DNA from: Pseudacidovorax sp. RU35E
Lineage (GTDB): Bacteria > Pseudomonadota > Gammaproteobacteria > Burkholderiales > Burkholderiaceae_C
Reading direction: 5' to 3'
DNA: 64,000 nt
Assembly (NCBI RefSeq): GCF_900156165.1
Contig: NZ_FTMY01000017.1
Coordinates: forward strand, 62,001 to 126,000
Shown: positions 53,659-62,448 of the stretch, one piece after another
How the letters are laid out: each line of letters starts with the position of its first letter
How positions within the stretch are numbered: the stretch's first letter is position 1
The notes under the pieces: model-generated
Database searches by the model: none
Seen by the model: the letters and a program-made list of their open reading frames with translations, nothing else
What the model was told of the DNA's origin: nothing
Translations under genes and position numbers: made by a program

Positions 53659-55146
53659 ATGAGTACACAACTCCGCAAGGTGATCACTGATGAGGTTCAG
53701 CGCAGGCATGGCTATAAGGTGATGGAAGCCAAGATCAAGCCTGTCCACATCGCCAATGCACTGATGCGCGCGGAACACCAAGGTGTTGGAAGAATGTCGG
53801 TGCTCGAACAGTTGTTCGAAGCGACACTTCCGAAAAACAGCCTCGACAAACGCGTGGCCGCTGTTCGCTCCCTCGTGGATGGCCAGCGTGACCGCTGGGG
53901 CGCGCTGGGAGAGGCCGCGGATCTGAAGTCATCTGCACTCATGACCAAGGTGCTCCCGCTCATTCGTACCTTGTTGGGTGCAGACGGCGCGGTTTTTGGG
54001 AAGTCACCGGAGTTCTCATCCTTTTCGTCGCCGACGGCGCTGACCGTAACGGGGGATCCATCGGATGATGGAGCCGGCCTGTTCATACATCGCCTGTGGG
54101 GTGGGCACGACTCCAGCCAGAGATTGGAGATTCTCAATCTGTTATCGCGCCTGACCAATCCGGACAAGAATCCCGCCGACATGGATGATCTCTCGGCTCT
54201 TCTCTCTCCACTGGTTGACTCCACGCGTAAGAAACTGGTCTCGCCGGTAGACAGTGAGGATCTCAAGAGCGGCTATTCGCCAGTCGAGTTGGCTTTGCGT
54301 GATGCGGCAGACAAACTGGCGGCCTACGAGCGGAAACTCAATCCCAACCCCATTGCAAGCTTGCAGCGTGTCATTCTTCTCGCGGCACTCTCCATGTTCA
54401 TGCACGCCGCGAGTAGACCTCGGGAGCGTGCAGGCAGGCCGGAGCGGGTCCTTCTACTGGACGCTTCGGGCGATCATTCGTCGCCCACGGTGACGGCTAG
54501 TACCCGCTGCATCTCGCAATTGATCGGAGATGCACGTTTGTATATGGCATCAGTCGTGGCCGATCTTCTCGCCGCTCAATCCTCCAGTTGGCATAGCGAT
54601 CCGGTTTCCGCGCTCAATGGACTCCTCCAGGATGCCGGGTTCGCGCCAGTGGATGATTCAAGTTCAATCGCGCGTCGATTGCAGGACATTTCTCAAGAGC
54701 ACGACGATCCTGAGGAGATTGCTCTGGAGGTGGCGGAAGAACTGATTCGGCAAGCGGAGGGATCTTCGAGTCGAGGGTTGGATGGATATCTGCGACTTCT
54801 GGGAATCCGATCCGGATTTCTATATCCCGCGCAAAAGAACCCGAACAAGAGGCTGAATCCTGCAGACCGGACACTTGAGGTGTTGGTCGCCTCAACAATC
54901 GATGTCGATCAACCTCCGTTGGAGTATCGCGACTTTCTGGATTTGCTTAGGCAAAAGTGGGCCATCGTGGTTGGCGGTCGCACGGAGGACAGGGCGTTGC
55001 TGGCGGAGATCGGTGCGACGGTGCCCGCGCGCGCCTTGAGCGAGAACAGCGAACGCTTCCTAAGTCGATTGGAATCTATCGGCCTTGCTCGCCGTCTTGC
55101 CGACAGCGTCGCGGTTGTCGGCTTGCTGGAGGCAAACCATGAGTGA
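53659..55146 (+). CDS. DptG-like protein of the defence operon
   Basis: 495 residues, start 8 bp after the upstream stop. No catalytic motif is visible. The product is soluble and helical, with a C-terminal segment (LLRQKWAIVVGGRTEDRALL, ERFLSRLESIGLARRLADSV) of the style seen in DptG/SspG proteins, the middle partner of DptFGH. Assignment rests on position between DptF-like and DptH-like genes as much as on sequence. The stop lies inside the next gene (8-base overlap). Confidence 0.6.
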   Translation: MSTQLRKVITDEVQRRHGYKVMEAKIKPVHIANALMRAEHQGVGRMSVLEQLFEATLPKNSLDKRVAAVRSLVDGQRDRWGALGEAADLKSSALMTKVLPLIRTLLGADGAVFGKSPEFSSFSSPTALTVTGDPSDDGAGLFIHRLWGGHDSSQRLEILNLLSRLTNPDKNPADMDDLSALLSPLVDSTRKKLVSPVDSEDLKSGYSPVELALRDAADKLAAYERKLNPNPIASLQRVILLAALSMFMHAASRPRERAGRPERVLLLDASGDHSSPTVTASTRCISQLIGDARLYMASVVADLLAAQSSSWHSDPVSALNGLLQDAGFAPVDDSSSIARRLQDISQEHDDPEEIALEVAEELIRQAEGSSSRGLDGYLRLLGIRSGFLYPAQKNPNKRLNPADRTLEVLVASTIDVDQPPLEYRDFLDLLRQKWAIVVGGRTEDRALLAEIGATVPARALSENSERFLSRLESIGLARRLADSVAVVGLLEANHE

Positions 55147-58100
55147 GATCGCGATGAACGTCAACCGCCATATTGCAGACCTCTTGCTGGCTGAGTTCGA
55201 AGCGGCAGTAACACGAGAGGATTTTGGCGTTGTGACGCAGGATCCCGCGGGATTTGATCGTGACCACTTCCTGGCGGCGCTCCCGGACCTTTTCACAAGA
55301 ATGAAAGGACGATTGCGCATCTCGCTCGTCGGTCAGCACGATGCAGTAACTGGATTCCGTTCGCTGTACCCGAAGTTCGCAGAATTTCTGGCTTCGGACG
55401 AAGAGACCGCCGTTCAGTGGCGCAACCAAAAACTCAAGACCATCGTGGTGCTCGCAGATGGACCTTTGAGCAGGCAGGCTTCCTTGAAGGACTTTCGTGT
55501 CCTGAGCGAAAACGCGTTGATTGCGCGCCTGTGTGATGAGCAGCGAGACAAGGCCGAAGTGCTATGGCTTCGGACGCTGTGGGATGCGCTGAAGTCCAGC
55601 CGTGGACCAAGCCTGTCATTACGTGCAATCGCCAATTACGCCGATGTCCTCAAAGGGTTCAGTCCCTTTGAGCGTTCCGTGAGGGCTCCAGCGGCACTGC
55701 ACGCACTCGGGCTGTTTCCCGACTCCCATCTCGCTGATGAATCCAGTGAAGGGCGGGTGGTGCGACGGCTGAAGTCCAATGCTGAGACCCTGGCCACGGT
55801 GAGCAATGGCGCTCCCGATGACTGGGATCGTATCGCCGTCTTCTGTCGCGCGCTTCCAAAGGGCGACAAGGGAAAATTCAACGCGATCCGCAGACGTCTG
55901 CGGTCCATCAATGATCGAACGGCCGAATCATTGATCGACATCGAGTTGGCGGATGTCATGACGCTATGGCGGGGGAAAATCTCACCAGCCCACCCCGGAA
56001 CTGAAATTGGAGGTGCGAAGAAAGACGGAGGGAAGGTTCCGGTCGAGTCTGTGGTTGCTGGACTTCTGCTGGACGGCGGCAACGAGAAACTGTCTGACCT
56101 CGCTGAGCAAGTCACCGTGTTGGCAGAGCAGGCGGAGAATGACCAGACCGTGGGAGAGGATGAACCACTCGGCGGAACTGAGGGCAAGGGCGACAGCGGT
56201 GCGCTGCCGACGCAGACCGTTACCAGCGTGAATGCCAACGTCATCGCGCTGGTCAAGTCCAGGTCGACCCATGCGGAGTGGGGTGGTGTGATCGACATCG
56301 AGTCTGATCGTATAGATGCGCTTATGGAGGTGGCCGCGTTCAAGGCCTGGCAACCGTTCGTCTTCCAGGAGTTCCAGCAGTGGCTCTCAGAGTTTGTCGA
56401 AGCGGAATTGGCGCCTGCCGCCTGTCTTGATCTTGCGATTTCACTGGCGAGCGCGAGAGGACGGCTCCTGCCGGTGGCCGCGGAACTCACGGTCTCGCCG
56501 GTTGCTGTTCTGGCCGGTCGCCCCGATGCTCTGAATGCTGCGATGGAGTATCTGCAGGCCTACGACCAATTGCTCAAGCAACTTCAGGCGGCATTCCAGG
56601 AGATGTACTCCCAGGCCATGGACGAAGCTGAGCGCGTCGTGCATTGGCTGCTGTCGATGGAACTGTATGTCTATCGAAGGGAGGGCATTCCAGAGGTTCT
56701 TCTATCGCCGCTTCACCCCCTGAATCTATGGCGCAGCGTCGCGATCGTCCGTGACTTGCAAGCACTTGGCGGGCGGTTGTCCGAGACGGAGCGATCAACG
56801 CTCATTGCGGCGTCGGCAGAGGATCTTCAACTGCTCAATGTGTTGATCCTTCCCAAGATCGAATCTGTTACCGCACAGCCATCACTGCTGGGTCATGCCG
56901 GCGCCGTGGCTCATCTCCCTCTCTTCAAGGAGGCGCCTAGAGGCGTCCTGGAGCCGGACGGCTTGAAGTCGGTCAGTTTCCTGGCCGCTCTCGCCGCACA
57001 ATTGCGGCCGTTCGCGAGACCTGGCTTGCAGGTGGTCTTCGTCAATGTTCCGCGTCCTGCACGGTTCATCGAGGTGCTCCTTGATGTGCTGGATCTGGAC
57101 AACCAGGGCACCGAAGATACTTTTTGGGGCCTTCACATTCGTTTGCGCTATACCTCGGATGACACGCGAGGGTGGACCGGCGAGTTGGAGGACATGGATG
57201 ATCAGTTGAAAGATCGCATCAGGGCGGGCCAGGAGCGAGGGCTTGTCAGCCTGTCCGTTGATCCAGAAGTGAAGAAGTGGCCTCAGGTCATCGAAGAGGT
57301 TCGAAAGCTGCCGGCCCATCTCGGTGTCGTATTTGATCCGTTCGAGGTTCGCACTGCGCTTGTAGCGCGAGCTGGCCTGCACGATCTGAGCCCGTGGATG
57401 CCCAGTTGCGAATACCGCTACAACAAGTTGAAGAAGCAGATCACGATCATTCCGGTGGCGGAAGAAGAGGTATTTGCCACCTACTTCGCCACTGCGACCC
57501 TGGTCCATCGCGAACTGCGCCAGACCACGGCGACCCACCAACCGCAAGTTGCGTCCGTCAAGAGTTGGCTGGACCAGCTGGCAGAAAGCTGCACTTGGAC
57601 CGTCGTTGCCGATCCGCACCGTGTGCTTGTCCCCCGGCTGGGAGACGCAGAGGTTGTTGATCGCCGAATCGAAGGTGCTCGCCAGTTGACGACGTTTGGG
57701 CGCGACCTAAGCCCCTTCATTCGCAGACTGGATCAACAACTGCGCAAGACGCATTTCGTGGCGGATCCGAATACGCTGGAAGAACTGGTTCGCGATTTGG
57801 TGGCCATGGAACCCAACGGCATCCTGGGTTTGGTCGGAGGTGACAAGTCAAAGCATGTCAAAGGGGCGCTTGGCAAACTCATTGCCATGCGCTGGTATAG
57901 GCGGCGCGAGCCCAGTGGCTTGGCCGTCAGCTTGGACACCCAGAATGCCCGTAGGTGGCTGACCGCGGGCGGTCACTCCAATGAAAAGGCCGACTTGATC
58001 GGGTTACGCGAAGAAAACGGCGAGTTGGTCATCGACGTCATCGAAGTCAAGACGCACGATGAGGGCACGCCGTACTCCGTCAAGGACGGCATTGTCGCGG

Positions 58101-59830
58101 GTCATGCGGTGGATCAGGTAGTGGCGACCCTGCATGCTCTGGCCGAGGTGTTTGGTGGTCCCAACCTTTCGCCTCTGGCGAAGCCACGACGGGAGGTCGT
58201 TCGAGAGCATCTGTATACCGCACTCCTACGCGATCTGGATGCTGAGTACATTGAACGGTGGCATGGCTTGCTGCACGATCTGTTCAACGGCAGTATCTCC
58301 GTCAAACTCGCCGCCCGCATTGTTCATGTGCAATTGGCGAGCGTGGTGACCACTGAGTCCTTGAGCGTCACGACAAGGCTTGGTATCCCAGTCGAGATCA
58401 ACACATTGGCGGCCACCGATGTCGGTCTGGCGTTGACCGCGACGAAGATCACGAAGGAGGAACTTCCTTTGTCAGGTCGAGGTCATGGCAACGCAGGAGG
58501 AGGTGCTTCAAAAGGTCTTGAGCCCAGCGTGGTTTTCCAACGCTTGACCAAGCCCGTCGATACTTCCGAAGGACTGCCAGCAGAGATCGAGACACCTGCG
58601 GCCGGTCCGAACACGGCTTCCATGGCTAGGCAAAGCACGGCTGGCGACGCAGCGGAGGTGGTCCCTTCCAATCCAGGATCGGCCTCAGAGAATGCTCCGT
58701 CGGGACTTCTGGAAGTTGAACTGGGCTCGGAGACGGCGAACTCAAAATCCGTGGTCCGCTGGAACCCTGGAAAGCAAAGCAACGGGTTCTTCTTGATTCT
58801 TGGATCGTCCGGTTCAGGCAAGACCGAAGCCTTGAAGGTGGTGGGCAAGAACATCAGCGATTTCGGCGTGCCAGTGCTGGTGCTCGATTTCCACGGCGAT
58901 GTGAAGTTTCCTGGCCTGCGTTCAGTACTGCTCTCGTCCGGGACTTCGAGCACTGCGGGTGTAAACCCGATGGAACTGGACTCGCAGAGTGCTGAGGAGA
59001 CGGGTTTGTATGACCAGCGCAAGGTGCTGCGCGACATGATTCGCAACGCGGTGCCTGCGCTCGGTCACCGCCAGAACAGCATTCTGCGTGAGGCACTGGA
59101 AGACGCGTACTCTGCTGCGGGTTTCGACGACTCTGACCCTGGGACATGGCGCAATGCTCCACCGACCTTTGCTGACGTCGAGCGGATCTTGGAGGACTGG
59201 GCCGCCGACGATGGCAGGAAGAGTCAGCGATCCGCGATTGAGGGTTGTCTCGCCGCGGTTCGTGAAATATTTGAGCATCCGATATTCCATCGTAGCGAAC
59301 ATGTATCGGCGGAGGACATTCTGTCCTCGAATCTCCGTCTCGACCTAAGTAAACTGACGGATGAGGTCCGCTACATCACAGCCGAGACCCTTCTTCGGAA
59401 ACTGTTCAGAGTGCTTCGCCTTCGAGGGCCCATCCCCGTCCAGCCCAGCGATGACAGGCAGCGCTTCCGGCTTTTCGTCATCATCGACGAGGCCAAAATT
59501 CTGAGCACCGGTGGCGGTGATCCAGATGCACCAGATCGAATCTTGAACCTTCTGTTCACAGAAGCCCGAAAGTTTGGCCTGGGGATGATCCTTGCATCGC
59601 AGATGAGTGATCACTTTGGATCGGAAGTGAAGGCCAATGCTGCCACTTGGTTGGTGCTCAAGCCGATGGATGTCAAGGAGGCGAAGAAGAACGCGCCAAA
59701 CGTCCATATGGACCCGGAAGCGCTGACCAGTCTAAAGGGACGAGGTGATGGGTATCTTAGGGACCGATCCTCGCCACGGGCCCGGCGCATACAGGTCAAG
59801 CCATTGCCTGCGATGTCGGATGACCAATAG
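55139..59830 (+). CDS. DptH/HerA-like ATPase with PD-(D/E)xK-type nuclease motif
   Basis: 1563 residues from ATG 55139, seven bases after GGAGG. The N-terminal ~900 residues are a helical/mixed region without recognised motifs, including a low-complexity acidic stretch at ~340-375. Residues ~930-1060 contain EKADLIGLREENGELVIDVI followed by EVK, a restriction-endonuclease-fold D...ExK core. The C-terminal ~1190-1530 is a HerA/FtsK-like ATPase: Walker A LGSSGSGKTEALKVV at ~1222, DFHGDVKFPG, Walker B FRLFVIIDEAKIL and the arginine-finger/sensor-type GLGMILASQMSDHF. This layout matches the large subunit of DptFGH-type restriction. Last gene of the operon. Confidence 0.78.
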   Translation: MSEIAMNVNRHIADLLLAEFEAAVTREDFGVVTQDPAGFDRDHFLAALPDLFTRMKGRLRISLVGQHDAVTGFRSLYPKFAEFLASDEETAVQWRNQKLKTIVVLADGPLSRQASLKDFRVLSENALIARLCDEQRDKAEVLWLRTLWDALKSSRGPSLSLRAIANYADVLKGFSPFERSVRAPAALHALGLFPDSHLADESSEGRVVRRLKSNAETLATVSNGAPDDWDRIAVFCRALPKGDKGKFNAIRRRLRSINDRTAESLIDIELADVMTLWRGKISPAHPGTEIGGAKKDGGKVPVESVVAGLLLDGGNEKLSDLAEQVTVLAEQAENDQTVGEDEPLGGTEGKGDSGALPTQTVTSVNANVIALVKSRSTHAEWGGVIDIESDRIDALMEVAAFKAWQPFVFQEFQQWLSEFVEAELAPAACLDLAISLASARGRLLPVAAELTVSPVAVLAGRPDALNAAMEYLQAYDQLLKQLQAAFQEMYSQAMDEAERVVHWLLSMELYVYRREGIPEVLLSPLHPLNLWRSVAIVRDLQALGGRLSETERSTLIAASAEDLQLLNVLILPKIESVTAQPSLLGHAGAVAHLPLFKEAPRGVLEPDGLKSVSFLAALAAQLRPFARPGLQVVFVNVPRPARFIEVLLDVLDLDNQGTEDTFWGLHIRLRYTSDDTRGWTGELEDMDDQLKDRIRAGQERGLVSLSVDPEVKKWPQVIEEVRKLPAHLGVVFDPFEVRTALVARAGLHDLSPWMPSCEYRYNKLKKQITIIPVAEEEVFATYFATATLVHRELRQTTATHQPQVASVKSWLDQLAESCTWTVVADPHRVLVPRLGDAEVVDRRIEGARQLTTFGRDLSPFIRRLDQQLRKTHFVADPNTLEELVRDLVAMEPNGILGLVGGDKSKHVKGALGKLIAMRWYRRREPSGLAVSLDTQNARRWLTAGGHSNEKADLIGLREENGELVIDVIEVKTHDEGTPYSVKDGIVAGHAVDQVVATLHALAEVFGGPNLSPLAKPRREVVREHLYTALLRDLDAEYIERWHGLLHDLFNGSISVKLAARIVHVQLASVVTTESLSVTTRLGIPVEINTLAATDVGLALTATKITKEELPLSGRGHGNAGGGASKGLEPSVVFQRLTKPVDTSEGLPAEIETPAAGPNTASMARQSTAGDAAEVVPSNPGSASENAPSGLLEVELGSETANSKSVVRWNPGKQSNGFFLILGSSGSGKTEALKVVGKNISDFGVPVLVLDFHGDVKFPGLRSVLLSSGTSSTAGVNPMELDSQSAEETGLYDQRKVLRDMIRNAVPALGHRQNSILREALEDAYSAAGFDDSDPGTWRNAPPTFADVERILEDWAADDGRKSQRSAIEGCLAAVREIFEHPIFHRSEHVSAEDILSSNLRLDLSKLTDEVRYITAETLLRKLFRVLRLRGPIPVQPSDDRQRFRLFVIIDEAKILSTGGGDPDAPDRILNLLFTEARKFGLGMILASQMSDHFGSEVKANAATWLVLKPMDVKEAKKNAPNVHMDPEALTSLKGRGDGYLRDRSSPRARRIQVKPLPAMSDDQ

Positions 59831-59927
59831 TCAACACTTTGTTGGTGCGTGCGACCAATGTTATGGAGAGGCGATCGCGAGGCGGAATGGTTATCTGTGA
59901 ACTGGTGTCGCGTGAAGGAAACCGGAG

Positions 59928-60254
59928 ATGAAGTACACGACATGTGGTTTTGCTGTTGATGAACTTGAATTTTTGCAACACGTTCCGTCTCGTGTGTTGG
60001 TCGCGGCTTCAAGCGGCAAACTTGATCTCAATCAGTTGGCACGAGAAGAACTAGCTCAACGTGGATTGAATCAGCAAGGAATATGGGTTGGTTCTTCGAA
60101 GGCGCAGTTAGCCATGGATGACACCCAGTGCCAAGACGCACGCCGTGCGAATTCGATGCTCGACGCCTTGCTGAATTCGGGCGCCTCGGGACGCAAAATG
60201 GCTATTGCATTGATGCTGCTGGCAGATGCGCAAAAGTCGACACAGCGCGCTTGA
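59928..60254 (+). CDS. Small conserved accessory protein
   Basis: 108 residues from ATG 59928 after GGAG. VLVAASSGKLDLNQLAREEL then AQRGLNQQGIWVGSSKA resembles a short conserved ICE/plasmid protein (a 'LDL..LA..ELA.RGLD..G.WVGF' pattern known to me from such elements); function unknown. It lies after the defence operon and before the fourth leader copy, so it probably belongs to the ICE backbone. Confidence 0.6.
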   Translation: MKYTTCGFAVDELEFLQHVPSRVLVAASSGKLDLNQLAREELAQRGLNQQGIWVGSSKAQLAMDDTQCQDARRANSMLDALLNSGASGRKMAIALMLLADAQKSTQRA

Positions 60255-60321
60255 GACATGTTGATGGAGAGCATCCGAAGAAGTCGCTTTCCGTTCATTG
60301 TGAACAACAATTCTTGTATCC

Positions 60322-60340
60322 CCCGGCATGTCATGCCGGG
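60322..60340. terminator. Perfect 9-bp hairpin CCCGGCATG-T-CATGCCGGG
   Basis: A 19-bp palindrome 67 bp after the stop at 60254, at the junction with GC-rich backbone sequence. No T-run follows, so it may be a structural or binding site rather than a terminator. Confidence 0.4.
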
Positions 60341-60460
60341 CCGAGCTATACGTGCGTTGCATCGAGCCGCCATGGCGTCTCGCCCCTCCGACTCCTATCG
60401 CTGACGCCTCGCCCTCGATGAGGGCTGCGCGCTGGGCTTGCCAATACAGGGGGCGTGGTG

Positions 60461-60627
60461 GGGGGCTGGCTTGCTGTTCCCTTCAGGGTGTCGCCCCGTT
60501 CTCGCGTTAAAGGCCTGCGCGCACGCTGTGCGCTGGCGTCCTTGCGGCCGTCTTCGAGCCTTGAGCGCTGCGCTGCGGCGTGCCGGTTCCGGTCTCGGGC
60601 AATCCCGCCCGATCGCTGGAGCCGACC
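60461..60627 (+). repeat. Conserved hairpin leader, copy 4 (inverted relative to copies 1-3)
   Basis: Blocks GGCTGGCTTGCTGTTCCCTT, CGCGCACGCTGTGCGCTGGC and GCGGCCGTCTTCGAGCC mirror the radC leader. The hairpin CGGGC-AATCCC-GCCCG (60596-60611) again lies just before an RBS (TGGAG) and ATG 60628. Confidence 0.82.
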
Positions 60628-60795
60628 ATGTCGCACGATCTCTTCTCTTCCCTGGATTCCTTCGCTACCATTACCGCCTGCTCGGCTGAACTCAAACTGT
60701 TCTACGCCCTCTCAGACGACATGGAAGCGATATTGCCTCTGCGAACACATTGGCAACGATCAACTCGCCGAGGTAGTTCGAGACAAGCTCTATAG
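60628..60795 (+). pseudogene. Truncated leader-driven ORF (55 aa)
   Basis: MSHDLFSSLDSFATITACSA parallels the start of the element-borne radC product (MAHDLFSSFHSLSTVVPAAL), then diverges and ends at 60795. Probably the cut-off start of a RadC-like or other leading-region gene at the integrase-proximal end. Confidence 0.55.
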
Positions 60796-60843
60796 TTTCA
60801 GCCTGGATGCCCGCATAGCAAAGGCCCCTATATAAGCGACGCA

Positions 60844-62154
60844 TCAGGCGCGCGGGGCTGAGTGATTTTGTGTCCTCACGAACTGCAGCACATTTTCTCC
60901 GTCCTGCACAGGCATCCTTCCGGCCTCCAGATCGTCCAGGAAATCGGCCCACTGCTGCACCATCGTCTTGCGCTGCACCAGAAAGGTCGTGCGGTCGTAA
61001 CTGCCGCCTAGTTCCTCGTCCGACACATGCGCCAGATGGCGCTCGATAACGTCGGGCGCCCATCCGAGGTACTCCCGGATCATGGTCCGGGCAGTGGCCC
61101 GGAAACCATGACCTGTGATCTGCTCCTTGGTGTCGTAGCCCATGCTGCGCAGCGCGGCATTGATGGTGTTGTCGCTGATGTAGCGGCTCTTCTCCGAACG
61201 GCGCGACATGCTGCGAAAGACCGGCCCGATCGGACCGGTCAACGGAAACAGATCCCGCAGGATCTCCATTGCCTGGCGCGGCAGCGGCACCAAATGCGCC
61301 GGTGTGCGGCTGTCGCGCTTCTGCCATTCGCGCAACTTCATCTTCTCAGGCGGACAGCGCCACAACTCATCCTCAAGACGGATGTCCTCCCATGCGGCGA
61401 GACGCAACTGGCCAGGGCGTTGGAAGATCATCGGCGCCAGCCGCAGGGCGCAGCGCGTGATGAAAGAACCGTTGTAGGAGCGGATGTCGCGCAACAGTTG
61501 CCCGAGTTGCACGGGATCGGTGATGGCTGCGTAGTGCCGGCTTCGCGGCGCCGGCAGGCCACCGGTGTTCTTGTTGACGAAGCTCCCAGCCGGCTCCAGA
61601 GCACCGACGTCGACCGCGTACTGGTACACGTGCTGTACTGCCTCTCGTACGCGCTGAGCCGTCTCCAAGTTGCCGCGGTCCTTGATCCGATGCAGGCATC
61701 GCACAATCTCGGTCGGAGCGATTTTCTCGATGGGCCGGTCACCAACCCAGGGGAAGACGTGGATCTCTAGGTGTCGGATGACTTTGTCGGCGTAACCGCT
61801 CGACCATTGCCTGTCCTTCTTCGCATTGGCGACCCAGGCACGCGCCAGCAGAGCAAAGGTGTTCAGCGCCGCAACACGCTCCTGCTCCTCGCGTTGCCGG
61901 CGAACCTCCTTGAGGTCCTGTCCACCCGCGCGCAGACTGCTGGCCTCATAGGCTTTGGCGCGCGCCTGCGCCAGCGTCACCGCCGGGTACGGCCCCAGCC
62001 CGAGCTTGACGGTCTTCCCGTCCTTGGCGTAGCGGTAGATCCAGGCCTTCCCGCTGCTGCGCACGCGCAAGAACAGGTTGTCGCCATCATTGAGGAAGAA
62101 CTCCCTCGGCCCAGGCTTGGTCGCCTTGATTTGCGTCTCGCTCAGCAGTCCCAT
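60844..62154 (-). CDS. int: Tyrosine-type integrase (P4-like) of the element
   Basis: 436 residues. The N-terminal DUF4102/arm-binding domain (GLLSETQIKATKPGPREFFL, WIYRYAKDGKTVKLGLG) is followed by a core-binding region and the catalytic domain with the conserved arginine region (RCALRLAPMIFQRPGQLRLA), GHGFRATARTMIREYLGW, HLAHVSDEELGGSYDRTT and nucleophile Tyr. It catalyses site-specific integration into the neighbouring tRNA-Phe 3' end and, with an excisionase, excision. Confidence 0.95.
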   Translation of the reverse strand: MGLLSETQIKATKPGPREFFLNDGDNLFLRVRSSGKAWIYRYAKDGKTVKLGLGPYPAVTLAQARAKAYEASSLRAGGQDLKEVRRQREEQERVAALNTFALLARAWVANAKKDRQWSSGYADKVIRHLEIHVFPWVGDRPIEKIAPTEIVRCLHRIKDRGNLETAQRVREAVQHVYQYAVDVGALEPAGSFVNKNTGGLPAPRSRHYAAITDPVQLGQLLRDIRSYNGSFITRCALRLAPMIFQRPGQLRLAAWEDIRLEDELWRCPPEKMKLREWQKRDSRTPAHLVPLPRQAMEILRDLFPLTGPIGPVFRSMSRRSEKSRYISDNTINAALRSMGYDTKEQITGHGFRATARTMIREYLGWAPDVIERHLAHVSDEELGGSYDRTTFLVQRKTMVQQWADFLDDLEAGRMPVQDGENVLQFVRTQNHSAPRA

Positions 62155-62289
62155 CTCGTACCCCGTACCCCCGGAAGGTGTTTTTCACGAGATCACTCTA
62201 GGGTACGGCTCGGGGTACGGGCAAACGCGGGATGTAACGGGACGACTTGGAACGTTGTGGGCGACATTTCGGAGCCAAGTCCTTGTCAC

Positions 62290-62324
62290 ACAAACAAAAA
62301 CGCCTAGTCCGGAGGGACTAGGCG
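62290..62324 (-). terminator. Rho-independent terminator of tRNA-Phe
   Basis: CGCCTAGTCC-GGAG-GGACTAGGCG is a perfect 10-bp stem. On the minus strand it is followed by TTTTTGTTTG. It begins 9 bp after the tRNA 3' end. Confidence 0.88.
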
Positions 62325-62332
62325 TAGGTGTT

Positions 62333-62408
62333 TGGTGGCCTGGGGCGGAATCGAACCACCGACACGCGGATTTTCAATCCGCTGCTCTACCAACTGAGCT
62401 ACCGGGCC
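62333..62408 (-). tRNA. tRNA-Phe (GAA)
   Basis: 76 nt including encoded CCA. The anticodon arm GCGGATTGAAAATCCGC has GAA in the loop; D-arm AGCTCAGTTGGTAGAGC and T-arm GTTCGATTC are intact. The acceptor stem has one mismatch (C5 against A68). The 3' end faces the integrase gene and is the likely attachment site. Confidence 0.96.
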
Positions 62409-62448
62409 TTAGAGGCTTGCCTGCGTTGAATATCAGGCGAGCCTCAGA

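Larger units (their letters stand above)
10441..62335. mobile_element. Tn4371-like integrative and conjugative element (probable extent)
   Basis: The order integrase, variable region, radC/DUF genes, repA, parA, traF, relaxase, cargo, LysR-like gene, traG, copG, trbBCDEJKLFGI, DUF2274 is the Tn4371-family scaffold (known family organisation). The right end is taken as the 3' end of tRNA-Phe, next to the integrase. The left end is not defined: I found no second copy of the tRNA 3' end near 10.4 kb, and the IS5 element may have removed it. Boundaries are inferred. Confidence 0.7.

Noticed and set aside
50000-59830. Canonical Druantia or BREX system
   Set aside because: No DUF1998 helicase (DruE), no methyltransferase, no PglZ and no Lon-like gene; only the DUF4338 part recalls Druantia.
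60692-61327. Minus-strand frame overlapping the integrase 3' end
   Set aside because: It is out of frame with the clearly conserved integrase and has shadow-type composition.
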